Source: an uncultured Brachyspira sp. (GTDB lineage Bacteria; Spirochaetota; Brachyspiria; Brachyspirales; Brachyspiraceae). Taken from it: a DNA stretch of 64,000 nt. Each line of letters starts with the position of its first letter. The stretch's first letter is position 1. Location of the stretch: positions 310,001 to 374,000 of the forward strand of contig NZ_CALXKQ010000001.1 of NCBI RefSeq assembly GCF_944388875.1, read 5' to 3'. Positions 17,566 through 27,859 of the stretch are shown in pieces. Made by a program: the position numbers and the translations under genes. The notes under the pieces were generated by a model. It saw nothing but the letters and a program-made list of their open reading frames with translations, was not told the origin of the DNA and did no database searches.

Positions 17566-18777
17566 TTAATTCAAATACTTAATAATACTTTCAGCAATAT
17601 ACACAGCATCCTCTTCTTTTAAAGTACTATATAAAGGAAGAGTTATTTGATTTTTATATAAATTAAAAGCATTTTTATAATTATTAATATCATATCCTAA
17701 ATCAATATAAGCCTTTTGTGCTGGAAGAGGAAGATAATGAACATTTAATATTATTCCAATTTCAGACATTTTATCTATAAGCAAATCACGTTCATCTTCT
17801 TCATAATCTTTTATTCTAATCAAATAAAGATGATAAGATGACTCGCTTAAATCATCTTTAAAATTGGGAAGTATTATTCTTTTATTTTTAGATAAAATTT
17901 CATTATAAACGCCTACTATTTTTTTTCTGTTATTAAGCATAGAGCCATATCTTTTAAGCTGAGATAAACCAATGGCAGCATGAATATCACTCATATTAGC
18001 TTTATACCCTGCTAGCTCAATACTATATCTCCAAGCTCCTTTACCGCCTTTATTTTTATCGAAAGCACTTTTACTCTGTCCATGAAGTGATAATACAGAA
18101 AGCTCTTTATATATATCATCAGCATTAATAATACCCATATCATTAAAAGATAAAGCTCCGCCCTCAGCAGTAGTAATATTTTTTACGGCATGGAAAGAGA
18201 AAGAAGAAATATCAGCCTGAGAGCCTGTTCTTTTTCCTTTATAAACTGCTCCTATAGAATGAGCTGCATCAAGTAAAAATAGTGGTCTTTTTAATTCTCT
18301 TTGATATTTATTTTCTGAAGCATTAAATAATTCTTTTTTACTTTCAAGTATTTTAATAATGCCGTCATAATCGCAGGGTTTTCCTCCAATATCTACAGCA
18401 ATAACAGCTTTAGTTTTATTTGTTATAGCTTTTTCTAATGCTTCTAAATCTATATTAAAATCATTATCTTTAGCATCTATAAATACTACTTTGGCTCCAA
18501 GATGAACAACTACATTTGCAGTTGAAGTATAAGTATAGGCAGGAACTATTACCTCATCACCCTCCCCTACTCCAAATATTTTTAATGCAAGCTCCATAGC
18601 AGATGTAGCACTTGATAATAGCTTTACTCTTTTTACATCTATATATTTACAAAGCTCTTCTTCAAACTCTTTATTAACTGGACCTGTTGTAATCCAACCT
18701 GATTTTAATACTTTTACTACTGCTTCTATTTCACTGTCTGTTATATCTGGAGGTGAGAATGGTATAGATTTATTCAT
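17566..18777 (-). CDS. DegT/DnrJ/EryC1 sugar aminotransferase (ArnB-like)
   Basis: The 403-residue PLP enzyme shows SGWITTGPVNKEFEEELC, the cofactor-binding DAAHSIGAVYKG, and the PLP lysine in SSFSFHAVKNITTAEGG. The closing domain ends SIIKYLN. Such enzymes transaminate 4-keto sugar nucleotides for surface glycans or lipid-linked sugars; the length and N-terminus (IPFSPPDITDSEIEAV) resemble ArnB/PseC. No other nucleotide-sugar gene adjoins it, so the sugar is unknown. AAAGGAAA precedes the start. Confidence 0.87.
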   Translation of the reverse strand: MNKSIPFSPPDITDSEIEAVVKVLKSGWITTGPVNKEFEEELCKYIDVKRVKLLSSATSAMELALKIFGVGEGDEVIVPAYTYTSTANVVVHLGAKVVFIDAKDNDFNIDLEALEKAITNKTKAVIAVDIGGKPCDYDGIIKILESKKELFNASENKYQRELKRPLFLLDAAHSIGAVYKGKRTGSQADISSFSFHAVKNITTAEGGALSFNDMGIINADDIYKELSVLSLHGQSKSAFDKNKGGKGAWRYSIELAGYKANMSDIHAAIGLSQLKRYGSMLNNRKKIVGVYNEILSKNKRIILPNFKDDLSESSYHLYLIRIKDYEEDERDLLIDKMSEIGIILNVHYLPLPAQKAYIDLGYDINNYKNAFNLYKNQITLPLYSTLKEEDAVYIAESIIKYLN

Positions 18778-18993
18778 AAGTTATTTCCTTTATATTTTTC
18801 TATATTATGTTTACTTTACATAATTATATAATATATAGCATGTAAAAAATAAATCAATAATAATTTATAATTATTAATAAACTTAATATAAAAATATTAA
18901 GCTTCATTATGTATTTATAATTTATTCATTTAAAATTTAGATATTAATTCTATTAAAGAATTTGCAAATAACACATATTTAGTATAAATAAAT

Positions 18994-19022
18994 TTGACAA
19001 AAATTTATCATAGGTATAGTAT
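18994..19022 (+). promoter_or_regulatory. Sigma-70 promoter for the TSUP permease gene
   Basis: TTGACA (18994-18999) and TAGTAT (19017-19022) are 17 bp apart. Transcription would start near 19029, about 30 nt before the ATG at 19060. Confidence 0.6.
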
Positions 19023-19059
19023 TTTTTGTTAATAAAAAATAAATTAGCGGTGTTGTATT

Positions 19060-19827
19060 ATGCTGAGTATAGAGAATTTAATTATAATAATCATAGGCTG
19101 TTCAATAGCAGGTTTTGTTGACGCAGCAGCTGGAGGAGGCGGACTTATAAGTCTTCCAGCATATCTAATAGCAGGCATCCCTCCTCATACAGCATTAGCT
19201 ACAAATAAACTCACTTCAACATCAGGAGCTGTAGTTTCTGCTTTTACATTCTTCAAAAATGGAAAAGTTACTTCAAAACTAATAAAGTTTTTAATACCTA
19301 TGACAATATTAGGCTCTATTGTAGGTGTTCAGGTTATAGTATTGATAGAAGCTAAAATATTACAGCCTTTGATAATGATATTAATTCTAGCTGTAGGTAT
19401 TTATACTTTATTTTCTAAAACTTTTGGAACCGAAAACCTATTTGATGAAAATAATTTGAAAAGAAAAAACTATATAGTAGGTATGCTTTTCGCTTTTCTT
19501 TTGGGTTTCTATGATGCAGTATTCGGACCTGGTACTGGAAGTTTTTTAATAATGTTTTTTGTGCTTTATTATAAAATGGATTTTCTTCTTGCATCTGGTA
19601 ATGCTAAGGCTTTGAATCTCACAAGCAATTTATGTTCATTAATAATATTTGCCATAGAAGGAAAAGTGAAATATATGGCTGGAATATTTGTTATACCTTT
19701 TATAATGATATCCACTTACTTTGGTGCTAAGTTTGCAATTAAAAAAGGAATAAAAGTGATAAAACCAATATTTGTAACTATATCACTACTTACTACATTA
19801 AAAATTTTAATAGATATAATAAGATAA
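19060..19827 (+). CDS. TSUP-family membrane permease (TauE/SafE, YfcA-like)
   Basis: The 255-residue protein has about eight hydrophobic helices and the duplicated glycine-rich signature of the family: GFVDAAAGGGGLISLPAYL with ATNKLTSTSGAV in the first half, and GFYDAVFGPGTGSFLI with NAKALNLTSNL in the second. TSUP proteins move sulfite, sulfoacetate and other organic anions across the inner membrane. The substrate here cannot be assigned from context. Confidence 0.87.
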   Translation: MLSIENLIIIIIGCSIAGFVDAAAGGGGLISLPAYLIAGIPPHTALATNKLTSTSGAVVSAFTFFKNGKVTSKLIKFLIPMTILGSIVGVQVIVLIEAKILQPLIMILILAVGIYTLFSKTFGTENLFDENNLKRKNYIVGMLFAFLLGFYDAVFGPGTGSFLIMFFVLYYKMDFLLASGNAKALNLTSNLCSLIIFAIEGKVKYMAGIFVIPFIMISTYFGAKFAIKKGIKVIKPIFVTISLLTTLKILIDIIR

Positions 19828-19948
19828 AAATAAAGTATATACCTAAACAAATACAGTTTGTCAAAATTAATTTTTAAATTTCAATATTTACGAATCACAC
19901 AGAGCATGACAAAAAACTGCATCATGATGAAGTCTAAAAAGCGAATGT

Positions 19949-19969
19949 TGAAAAAGTTGAATAAAAAAA
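19949..19969 (-). repeat. End of an interspersed repeat, inverted copy
   Basis: The minus strand here matches the conserved TTTATTCAACTTTTTC core seen at 60412-60428 and 62095-62113, and a TTCGCTT lies a few bases on, as in those copies. The similarity fades further in, so this is a partial or old copy. Confidence 0.5.
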
Positions 19970-20009
19970 TACAAACTTAAAATTATCAGCATATATTAAA
20001 TTTATGGTA

Positions 20010-20534
20010 TCATTCATTATATTTATGAAATATGTTGCTGAATAATTGAAATCTTTTTTTAGGGCTGAATATAAGTATAACCTGCCCTTTTATATCCTTT
20101 TTATCTATAAGTCCGAAATACCTGCTGTCCTCACTTACCTTTATATTATCCCCCAATACAAAATATTGATTGCTTCCTACTAAATATAGTCCATCATCTT
20201 CATTAGAAAAAATATAATATTCATGTTCTATAAGCTCATCATTCAAATATAAACCGCCGGCTTTAATTTCAACCTTATCACCTTCTACACCTATTACCCT
20301 TTTTACTAGATTACTGTCTTCATAATTAAATACAATAACATCAAAATTTTTTATGCCGTTAAATATAAAATTTCTTTTTAATAACAGTATTTGATCCCCT
20401 TCCAGAAATGTAGGTTCCATAGATTTATTTGTAACAATATATGTATCGAAAAAAAATATTCTTATAAATGCCGCCAAAAAAACAGCAAGCAATGATGCTG
20501 ATATTATTTCTATAATTTGTTTTTTGTTTATCAT
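20010..20534 (-). CDS. lepB: Signal peptidase I
   Basis: The 174-residue protein has one N-terminal membrane helix (about 7-28) and then the S26 peptidase boxes. The catalytic Ser is in NKSMEPTFLEGDQIL, the catalytic Lys in LVKRVIGVEGDKVEI, and box E is VLGDNIKVSEDSRYFG. It cleaves signal peptides on the outer face of the inner membrane. It starts 2 nt after the stop of the upstream Nudix gene, so the two are translated together. Confidence 0.93.
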   Translation of the reverse strand: MINKKQIIEIISASLLAVFLAAFIRIFFFDTYIVTNKSMEPTFLEGDQILLLKRNFIFNGIKNFDVIVFNYEDSNLVKRVIGVEGDKVEIKAGGLYLNDELIEHEYYIFSNEDDGLYLVGSNQYFVLGDNIKVSEDSRYFGLIDKKDIKGQVILIFSPKKRFQLFSNIFHKYNE

Positions 20535-20536
20535 AA

Positions 20537-21103
20537 TTAATAATTTTTAAGATAATAGGATAAAGCCTCTTTTGCTGACTCAAATGCTATTTTTTTTATA
20601 TCAATATTTTCTCTTTTAATAAAACTTACACTTTCCGCATCATCATCAGCATGAACCTCAGGAGTATAATCTAATACAGAATAAAAAAATAAATCTGAAG
20701 TTATATACATAATTCCGTCATATACATATTCATTTACTCCGCTTATTAGAAAATGCACATTATTAAGCTCTATACCTGTTTCCTCTAATACCTCTCTTAC
20801 AGCCGTATCTTCCACTTTTTCATAAGGCTCGCAGAATCCGCCCGGCATATCTATATATCCTTTCTTAGGTTCAAATTTCCTTTCAACAAATACTATGCCG
20901 CTTGGAGTATCTATTATAACACCAACAGCTGAAGCAGGGTTAAAAAAATAAGTTCTTTTGCATTTTGAACATTCAAAAATTTTTATGCCGTTAAATATTA
21001 AAGAATCTTTAGTACCGCAATAAGGACAGTATTTAAATTGGTATTTAATATGCTCTTTTATTTTAAGAGCATTTTCAAAATGACTATTAATATGTTCTTG
21101 CAT
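20537..21103 (-). CDS. Nudix hydrolase with N-terminal zinc ribbon
   Basis: The 188-residue protein has a four-cysteine zinc ribbon (YCPYCGTKD ... FECSKCKRTYF, about 23-50) followed by a Nudix domain with the full box GGFCEPYEKVEDTAVREVLE and then ETGIEL. This layout resembles NudC-type and ADP-ribose pyrophosphatases, which split nucleoside diphosphates linked to X. The gene overlaps the upstream orphan gene by 17 nt and adjoins lepB, forming a three-gene unit. Confidence 0.87.
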   Translation of the reverse strand: MQEHINSHFENALKIKEHIKYQFKYCPYCGTKDSLIFNGIKIFECSKCKRTYFFNPASAVGVIIDTPSGIVFVERKFEPKKGYIDMPGGFCEPYEKVEDTAVREVLEETGIELNNVHFLISGVNEYVYDGIMYITSDLFFYSVLDYTPEVHADDDAESVSFIKRENIDIKKIAFESAKEALSYYLKNY

Positions 21104-22133
21104 AATTTTTATTTATATAATAGGAAGCTATATTCTTTGCATTGCATATAAAAACATCAGATTCTGCCCAAATACCAAAAGGGGCATTCTCAAATGATAT
21201 ATTATGTAAATCTACAACATTAACACTCTCATAATTATAATTATTAGGATCAACATTATAAAAATCATAAATATAATAGTAATCAACACTCATATCTTTC
21301 ATTTTTTCATCTATTAAAGTTTCCATTTCTTCTATTGTATTTGCAACTATATAGTATGTAGATATGAAAGTTCTTTTCTGGCATTTACCTAATCCCTTAA
21401 CTGTAACATTCCACCATTTTGCTGTTTTCACAAATGAGCAGTCATCATTTAAGTTAATAGTTGTAAATCCATATATATGCTTTAAATTATTGATAATATC
21501 ATAATAATCAAATATATATTCATCCGTTTCCGAACATCCTTCATCAGATACTATTGATGATAAAGAATAATGCCAATGTTCATAATCAGCAATAAAAGAT
21601 GCCTCATTATTAAATAAATTATATGAATCTAATATGCGGTTGATTCTTTGCATATTTTTATATGTTGTATTTATTTCTATTTCTTTATCCAAATTTATGA
21701 ATATTTCAAATTCTGTAAGTTCATCTATTACACCAAAACCTACAAATCCGCATTCAATCCATAAATCACTGTACTTTTTAAATATTTTTTTTATTTCATT
21801 TAATGAAATATCAGGATCGCTCATTAAAACATCAAAATCCCTATTTACATCCTCACTAATGCGTTCTATAACCATAGTACCATAAGATGGAAACAATTTT
21901 AATAATTTTAAATATAAATTAGCAATTTTTTCTGACGATATGGATATTCTATATGAATATATATCTCCATTATCAGTATTCTTTAATTCTATTTTTGCCC
22001 CTTCTACGGGATATGCATATCTGCTTGGAATTATACCGAGCGGAATATGAAATTTATTTATTATAATCCTTCTTGATTTTATATTATTTAAGATCCTTCT
22101 TCTTCTTTGACTCTTTTCAAAATAACTAAGCAC
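21087..22133 (-). CDS. Protein of unknown function
   Basis: The 348-residue protein is not recognised. It starts with GTG, preceded by GGGGAAA. It is rich in Tyr, Asp, Glu and Asn, has a basic N-terminus (KSQRRRRILNNIKSRR), no signal peptide and no membrane helix, so it is probably cytoplasmic. The C-terminal part (about 230-345) looks like a mixed alpha/beta domain with several aromatic clusters. It is first in an overlapping set with the Nudix gene and lepB, which suggests shared transcription but says nothing firm about function. Confidence 0.65.
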   Translation of the reverse strand: MLSYFEKSQRRRRILNNIKSRRIIINKFHIPLGIIPSRYAYPVEGAKIELKNTDNGDIYSYRISISSEKIANLYLKLLKLFPSYGTMVIERISEDVNRDFDVLMSDPDISLNEIKKIFKKYSDLWIECGFVGFGVIDELTEFEIFINLDKEIEINTTYKNMQRINRILDSYNLFNNEASFIADYEHWHYSLSSIVSDEGCSETDEYIFDYYDIINNLKHIYGFTTINLNDDCSFVKTAKWWNVTVKGLGKCQKRTFISTYYIVANTIEEMETLIDEKMKDMSVDYYYIYDFYNVDPNNYNYESVNVVDLHNISFENAPFGIWAESDVFICNAKNIASYYINKNYARTY

Positions 22134-22243
22134 AATATTTCCCCAAAAAAGATGTTCTCATTATAATAATAAAAAAATGAATTTTGTCAAGTAATAAGTT
22201 TGTAAATTAAATTGATTTTTTTCATATTTTTTTATATAATTGC

Positions 22244-22272
22244 TTGACTTTTTTTGAAATATTTTTATATTT
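22244..22272 (+). promoter_or_regulatory. Sigma-70 promoter of dnaG-rpoD
   Basis: TTGACT (22244-22249) and TATATT (22267-22272) are 17 bp apart. The predicted transcript starts near 22279, after the upstream in-frame ATG at 22273, so that ATG cannot be the dnaG start if this promoter is used. Confidence 0.65.
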
Positions 22273-22359
22273 ATGCATATTTATTCATGGGTGCAGCATA
22301 GATTTTTTAATGTCTATATCCGATTAATATATAGATATTATTTATTTGGTTTATTAATT

Positions 22360-24183
22360 GTGGATAATTTATTTATTGAAAAGTTAAATAATCTGCTTTC
22401 TAGGGTATCTCTCATTGATATATTAGGGGATAAATATAAAGTTGTGCCTAGAGGAGGAAATAAATATACCGTACAATGTCCTTTCCATAAAGATGGGCAG
22501 GAAACTAATCCTTCTATGTCCGTAGATAATGATAAGGGAATATATAAATGTTTTACATGCGGTGCTAAAGGAAATGTAATTACATATTTAAAAGAGAAAG
22601 AAAATAAAACTTTTAAAGAAGCTATACAGTATCTTGGAAGCAGATTCTCTATTGATGTAAGCGATTTCTTTTCATCTAAAACATCACAAAAGGATAAAAT
22701 ATATTTAGAAAGCAGAAGAATAAATAGGATAGCATGTAATTTTTTTGGTAAAACATTGTTTTTTAAAGATAAGGATGGAAGCTATTTTTATAAAGAGGCA
22801 GAAAAATACCTAAAAAATAGAAAAATACCATTTAGTATAATAAAAGAGTTTAAAATTGGATATGCTCCGCCTAGTTGGAATGCACTTATGAATGCTTTAA
22901 CTGAAAATAAAATAACCCTAAATAATATGAATATATTAGGGCTTATAAGTGTAAGTAAAAATAACCCTAATCATTATTATGATACATTTGTTAATAGAAT
23001 AATGTTTCCTATTATAAATGAAAGAGAAGAGGTTATAGGATTCGGAGGCAGGAGCATAGATGGAAAGGAGCCGAAATATTTAAACTCTAAAGAAAGTTTA
23101 ATTTTCAAAAAGAAATCAGTTCTATACGGTATAAACATAGCCAAAAGTTATATAATGAAGAAAGATGAAATTATATTAGTTGAAGGTTATATGGATACTA
23201 TAGCATGCCATAAAATGGGCATAAAAAACACTGTTGGTACATTGGGTACAGCAATAACGGAAGAGCATGCATTGGAAATAAAAAAATATACTAAAAATGT
23301 AATTTTGGCTTTAGATAATGATGAAGCAGGGATAAAAGCCGTAAAATCGGCTATTCTAACATTATTGAAATTTGATTTAAAATTAACTATACTTTCCATA
23401 AAAGATACAAAAGATTTAGATGAATTTTTTACAGTTTTCGGAAAAGAACGGTTTGATATACTATATAATAATAGGTGTAATTGGTATGATTTTATTATAG
23501 ATACCAATTTGAAAAAGGATATAAATTCTGCTTCAATAGAAGAGAAATTAGATATTATTAATAGTTTTTATAAGTATTTGGATGCTGTTAATAGTGAGAC
23601 AGAAAAGCAGATGATTATTTCTCACACGGCTTCTAAACTTTTAGTAGACAGGGAGGCTTTTAACAGGGATTATTTACGTAATTATAAATCAAATCAGCAT
23701 GTTTCTAACAATAAAAAAAATATAAAGAAAATAGATGATAATAATAATAAGTTTTACTATGAAAATAGTTTAATATATTTGCTTGCTTTGAATCCTTCTT
23801 TAATTAAAGAGGCTGAAAGAGAAATTAGTGTTGATCTTATAAAGAAAGATATAACAAGAGAATTTTATATAAGACTCTTAACCCTTAATAAAGAAGCAAG
23901 CGTTCAGGATGCTCTTGATATATTAGGAAATGAGCATGTAGCTAATCAGATTCTAAGCAAACAGAAATTATATAGTGAAAATATATATGAGAAATTGGAG
24001 GAGCTTATTATTAAAATTAAAAGCGGCGACATAGACTCTAAAAGGCAAGAGGTTTTACACAGCAATGCATTTAATAATACTCTTGAAAGTAATGAGGGAT
24101 TTGAGGCTATTTGTGCAAAGGCCCGCGAAATACATTTACTTAATAAGCAAAAAGAAAAATTACATCAAGGAAGTGATTTATGA
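22360..24183 (+). CDS. dnaG: DNA primase DnaG
   Basis: I take the GTG at 22360 as the start (607 residues). It begins [20 protein letters not shown], which matches the usual primase N-terminus, and the 29 residues upstream are unrelated and lie before the predicted transcription start. The N-terminal zinc ribbon is CPFH...CFTC (about 35-65). The catalytic TOPRIM core follows, with [11 protein letters not shown] and LALDNDEAG holding the acidic metal ligands. The C-terminal DnaB-binding region is poorly conserved, as is normal. It makes RNA primers at the replication fork. It overlaps rpoD by 4 nt. Confidence 0.93.
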   Translation: MDNLFIEKLNNLLSRVSLIDILGDKYKVVPRGGNKYTVQCPFHKDGQETNPSMSVDNDKGIYKCFTCGAKGNVITYLKEKENKTFKEAIQYLGSRFSIDVSDFFSSKTSQKDKIYLESRRINRIACNFFGKTLFFKDKDGSYFYKEAEKYLKNRKIPFSIIKEFKIGYAPPSWNALMNALTENKITLNNMNILGLISVSKNNPNHYYDTFVNRIMFPIINEREEVIGFGGRSIDGKEPKYLNSKESLIFKKKSVLYGINIAKSYIMKKDEIILVEGYMDTIACHKMGIKNTVGTLGTAITEEHALEIKKYTKNVILALDNDEAGIKAVKSAILTLLKFDLKLTILSIKDTKDLDEFFTVFGKERFDILYNNRCNWYDFIIDTNLKKDINSASIEEKLDIINSFYKYLDAVNSETEKQMIISHTASKLLVDREAFNRDYLRNYKSNQHVSNNKKNIKKIDDNNNKFYYENSLIYLLALNPSLIKEAEREISVDLIKKDITREFYIRLLTLNKEASVQDALDILGNEHVANQILSKQKLYSENIYEKLEELIIKIKSGDIDSKRQEVLHSNAFNNTLESNEGFEAICAKAREIHLLNKQKEKLHQGSDL

Positions 24184-25940
24184 TGATAGAAGAAGATTGC
24201 GATCTTTTGATTAAAAACGAAAAAATTAGAAAACTTTTAGAAAAAGGAAACGCTAATAAATATCTCACTTATAAAGAGATTAATAGTGCTATAGACAATG
24301 TTGATGCTGATGTTATAGATATATTATTCCAGCTGTTAAATGCAAGAAATATTGTAACTGTAGAAGATAAAAGGGAATTTGAAAGTCTTTCTAAAAGCCA
24401 AAATAAAATTGACGATGCTGCTAAATTCATACATGTGGAAGATAAAGTTGGAAATAATGATGATCCAATCAGACTTTATCTAAAAGAAATAGGAAAGGTA
24501 AGCCTTCTTACACATGATGATGAGGTAGATTATTCTAAAAAAATAGAATCTGGGGAATCTGAAATAGAAAATATTATACTTAATACTCATCTTGTTGTAG
24601 GAGAGGTATTAAACACTATTAAAAATGTTCAGATTGGAAAAGTATCAATACATGAAATATTGGAGCCGCCTAGAATATATAATGTTTCCACTCAGGAAAA
24701 AAGAAAATTAGAAAGAAAATATAAAAATTTTGAAAAAGAATATACTGCATTAGCTGAAAAATATCTTTCTTTAGATAAAAGAATCAAAAAAATAACAACT
24801 CAGAAAACTATAAAAACTTTAACTAAAGAACAGGAAGAAGTTAAAGAGAATATAGTTAAACTTTTAACTAAAGTAAGATTAAATAGAATGGAGATAGACA
24901 GAATAGCAGAGAAATTAAAGTTCTATCTTCATAGGATAAATCAAATAGAAGAATATTTTGAGAAACTTAAAAAGAGATACTACAAAGAGATAGAAGATTT
25001 TGAAAACTATTACAAAGAAATAGAAGCAGGCAATAAAGATATATTCATAAGATTGGTAGATGAGTTTAATATCACGCCAGAGGCAATAGAAGCTGTTATA
25101 ATAAGCTTTCATAAGGCACAGATTCGTATGGCTGATATTTATGATGAGGTTCGTATTGATAAAGAAACTTTAGTTGAATGGGTGCGAAAAATAGATTCAT
25201 CAAGAAGAAAGATTGCTCAGGCTAAGGATCATATTGTTAAAGCTAATTTAAGACTTGTAATAGCTATAGCAAAAAAATATGTAAATAGAGGACTTCATTT
25301 CTTTGATTTAGTACAGGAAGGAAATATTGGGCTTATAAAAGCTGTAGATAAATTTGAATACAAAAAAGGATATAAATTTTCTACTTACGCTACTTGGTGG
25401 ATACGTCAGGCAATAACACGTTCTATAAGCGATCAGGCTAGAACTATAAGAGTACCTGTTCACATGATAGAGCAAATAAACAAAGTTCAAAGAGTTTTAA
25501 GACAGTATATGCAGCAGTACGGAAGAGAGCCTTCTATACAGGAGATTGCAAAAGCATTAAGCTGGCCTGAAAGCAGGGTAAAAAGTGTAAGAAATGTAGC
25601 TAAAGACCCAGTATCTTTAAATGCCCCTATAGGTGATGAAGAGGATACTATACTTGGAGAGCTTATAGAAGATAAAGAATTTGAAAGCCCTCAGAACATT
25701 ACAACTTTCAAAATTCTTAGAAAGCAGATTGATTCAATACTTGACAGTTTGCCTGAAAGAGAAAAAAATGTTATAAGGATGCGTTTTGGGCTTGTTGATG
25801 GATATTCGCATACTCTTGAAGAGGTTGGATATGTATTTAAGGTTACAAGAGAGCGTATACGTCAGATAGAGGCTAAAGCTATAAGACGCTTAAGGGCTCA
25901 GTCAAAGAAAAAAGAGTTAAAAGATTTTCTTGACTCTTAA
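24180..25940 (+). CDS. rpoD: RNA polymerase primary sigma factor
   Basis: The 586-residue protein has sigma-70 regions in order. Region 1.2 is [20 protein letters not shown], followed by a long charged, coiled-coil-like non-conserved region (about 160-310). Region 2 ([20 protein letters not shown] ... [16 protein letters not shown]) melts the -10 box, regions 3 and 4 follow, and the 4.2 helix-turn-helix [20 protein letters not shown] reads the -35 box. AGGAAG precedes the ATG. The ATGA overlap with dnaG is a classic translational coupling in this conserved operon; a terminator follows. Confidence 0.96.
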   Translation: MMIEEDCDLLIKNEKIRKLLEKGNANKYLTYKEINSAIDNVDADVIDILFQLLNARNIVTVEDKREFESLSKSQNKIDDAAKFIHVEDKVGNNDDPIRLYLKEIGKVSLLTHDDEVDYSKKIESGESEIENIILNTHLVVGEVLNTIKNVQIGKVSIHEILEPPRIYNVSTQEKRKLERKYKNFEKEYTALAEKYLSLDKRIKKITTQKTIKTLTKEQEEVKENIVKLLTKVRLNRMEIDRIAEKLKFYLHRINQIEEYFEKLKKRYYKEIEDFENYYKEIEAGNKDIFIRLVDEFNITPEAIEAVIISFHKAQIRMADIYDEVRIDKETLVEWVRKIDSSRRKIAQAKDHIVKANLRLVIAIAKKYVNRGLHFFDLVQEGNIGLIKAVDKFEYKKGYKFSTYATWWIRQAITRSISDQARTIRVPVHMIEQINKVQRVLRQYMQQYGREPSIQEIAKALSWPESRVKSVRNVAKDPVSLNAPIGDEEDTILGELIEDKEFESPQNITTFKILRKQIDSILDSLPEREKNVIRMRFGLVDGYSHTLEEVGYVFKVTRERIRQIEAKAIRRLRAQSKKKELKDFLDS

Positions 25941-25960
25941 TATTTAAATTAAAAAATTTC

Positions 25961-25991
25961 AAAGGAGGCATTTTTTATGTCTCCTTTTTTA
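25961..25991 (+). terminator. Rho-independent terminator of dnaG-rpoD
   Basis: A stem AAAGGAGGC / GTCTCCTTT (one G-U pair) with an AT loop ends in a run of T residues, 20 nt after the rpoD stop. Confidence 0.85.
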
Positions 25992-26004
25992 ATATGCAAA
26001 TTCA

Positions 26005-26343
26005 AAATTTAATAAACACTTGGGTGGGTGTGCTATTTCTCATCAAGCAAAAAAACAATTAAAAATTATATTTCTAAATAAAATAAAAAACTTTAAAGGG
26101 AGGGGATGTAATTTAAGTTAAAAATCTCATTACAAGCCCCACCCTATAGTTTTATTAATTTAATTTCTGATTTTTATGTTTTTTCTTTTTTGTTTATACT
26201 GTTATTTTGATGCCCGCCCTAGTTTTATTTAAATTTTTAGCTATATCACCGCACGCAAAATAAAATTACAAATATAATTAAAATTATCAATATAAATTCA
26301 ATTATATATAAAATTTATTTAACCGTGCGTGAAATAAATCCTC
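26005..26343. repeat. Palindromic module 1 (about 339 bp), empty slot
   Basis: The unit runs from AAATTTAATAAACACTTGGG to the same sequence in the next unit. In order it holds: a G-rich arm (CTTGGGTGGGTG); an AT spacer; hairpin B, with arms AAAGGGAGGGGATGTAAT and ATTACAAGCCCCACCCTAT around a loop of about 16 nt; an AT spacer; a C-rich arm (GCCCGCCCTAG) that pairs with the G-rich arm of the next unit; and hairpin A, with arms CGCACG and CGTGCG. There is no open frame of note in it. It is nearly identical to module 2. Confidence 0.9.
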
Positions 26344-26684
26344 AAATTTAATAAATACTTGGGAGGGTGTGCTAGTTCTTATAAAACAATAAAATAATTA
26401 AAAATTATATTTCTAAATAAAATAAAAAACTTTAAAGGGAGGGGATGTAATTTAAGTTAAAAATCTCATTACAAGCCCCACCCTATAGTTTTATTAATTT
26501 AATTTCTAATTTTTATGATTTTTTCTTTTTTGTTTATACTCTTATTTTGATGCCCGCCCTAGTTTTATTTAAATTTTTTAACTGAATAACCGCACGCAGA
26601 ATAAAATTATAAATATAAAGAAAATTATTAATTAAAATTCAATCATATATAACATTCATTTAACCGTGCGTTTAATTGAGTTTA
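26344..26684. repeat. Palindromic module 2 (about 341 bp), empty slot
   Basis: A direct repeat of module 1 with a few substitutions and tiny indels, mainly in the AT-rich spacers; the G-rich, C-rich and hairpin arms are kept. The hairpin A pair (CCGCACGC and AACCGTGCGT) and the hairpin B pair are the same as in module 1. The loop of hairpin B is again only about 16 nt. Confidence 0.9.
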
Positions 26685-26792
26685 AAATTTAATAAACGCT
26701 TGGGAGGGTGTGCTTTTTCTAATTAAACAATAAAATAATTAAAAATTCTATTTCTGAATAAAATAAAAAATTTTAAAGGGCGGGGTATGTAA
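26685..26792. repeat. Palindromic module 3, left half
   Basis: The first third of the module (AAATTTAATAAACGCTTGGG ... AAAGGGCGGGGTATGTAA) up to the left arm of hairpin B. Where modules 1 and 2 continue into a short loop, this copy continues into the 3' end of the ankyrin gene at 26813. Confidence 0.85.
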
Positions 26793-26812
26793 ATAGTTTT
26801 TTAATTATTTAG

Positions 26813-27766
26813 CTATACTTTATATTTTACTAATAATTCAATAGTCATTTGTCTTTTATATAACTCAGCATAATATAAAGCATCATGTCCATCATTATCT
26901 TTTATATTAATATCAGCACCATTTTTTATTAAATACTCTGCTAAATTTAAATGCTCATTTAAGCATGCCATAATTAAAGGAGTTTCTCCATAACGGTTCT
27001 TTATATTAATATCAATTCCTTTACTCAATATATATTTAGCTAATTCAAAATAATTATTTTCACAGCATATAAATAGTGCTGACTTATAATTTTCTTCATT
27101 TGCATAATTTAGTAAATACTCAATTATTTTAATATCTAAATCTAATATTGTACAATAGTCAAAATATTCAAAAATATTATGATTATTAATTTTTACATTT
27201 ATATTGGCACCATTTCTAACTAAATATTTAACCCACTCTAAGTTATTTTTTCCACAAGCCTCAATTAATAATATTTCTTTTATATGAAATTTTTTTTCCA
27301 AATATTCTATCAAATCGGCATCTTGTTTTTTATAAACCTCTTTAAATATTTTTATTATTAAATATGAACGATTTTTTAAACGATCTATAAAATATTTAAA
27401 AAGTTCAAATTTGTTATATTCATTATCAGAATGTATTAACTTTCTAATTATCTCTGCACAGTTATCAGAACTTATATAAAATTTTTTACTTATGGCATAT
27501 TTAAAGAAATCCATATAATTATTGTCTATAAGAATTGAAGATATTTTAAATAAAAAATCATCGCTTATTTTTATAAATTTCTTGTCAGATAAATAATCTA
27601 TGAAGCATTTAAAAAGCTTAAATTTATTATCTTCATTATCGTAATGTATTAAATTTCTAACTATTTCTACACCATTATCAGAGCAATAATTTTTTATATT
27701 ATTTTTAAAAAATAATTTAAAATCTTTTAAATTTCCACTTCTGCAAATTTTTTCTAATTTTTTCAT
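26813..27766 (-). CDS. Ankyrin-repeat protein lying inside a repeat module
   Basis: The 317-residue protein has ankyrin repeats in its C-terminal half, clearest at GETPLIMACLNEHLNLAEYL followed by IKNGADINIKD. The N-terminal half contains an internal duplication: residues 31-60 (EIVRNLIHYDNEDNKFKLFK) and 102-131 (EIIRKLIHSDNEYNKFELFK). There is no signal peptide or membrane helix. The gene sits exactly between the two arms of hairpin B of module 3, so its 3' and 5' flanks are the halves of a repeat that is otherwise continuous. Function and partner are unknown. Confidence 0.82.
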   Translation of the reverse strand: MKKLEKICRSGNLKDFKLFFKNNIKNYCSDNGVEIVRNLIHYDNEDNKFKLFKCFIDYLSDKKFIKISDDFLFKISSILIDNNYMDFFKYAISKKFYISSDNCAEIIRKLIHSDNEYNKFELFKYFIDRLKNRSYLIIKIFKEVYKKQDADLIEYLEKKFHIKEILLIEACGKNNLEWVKYLVRNGANINVKINNHNIFEYFDYCTILDLDIKIIEYLLNYANEENYKSALFICCENNYFELAKYILSKGIDINIKNRYGETPLIMACLNEHLNLAEYLIKNGADINIKDNDGHDALYYAELYKRQMTIELLVKYKV

Positions 27767-27859
27767 ATAAAGCTGCTCCTTAAATTAATTATTTAAAATT
27801 ATAAAATGATTATGCGACAGTTTTTGTCAGTATTTTTGTTATTTTAAAACAAGATTAAA

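Noticed and set aside
22273-22359. N-terminal extension of DnaG
   Set aside because: It lies upstream of the predicted transcription start and does not resemble primase.
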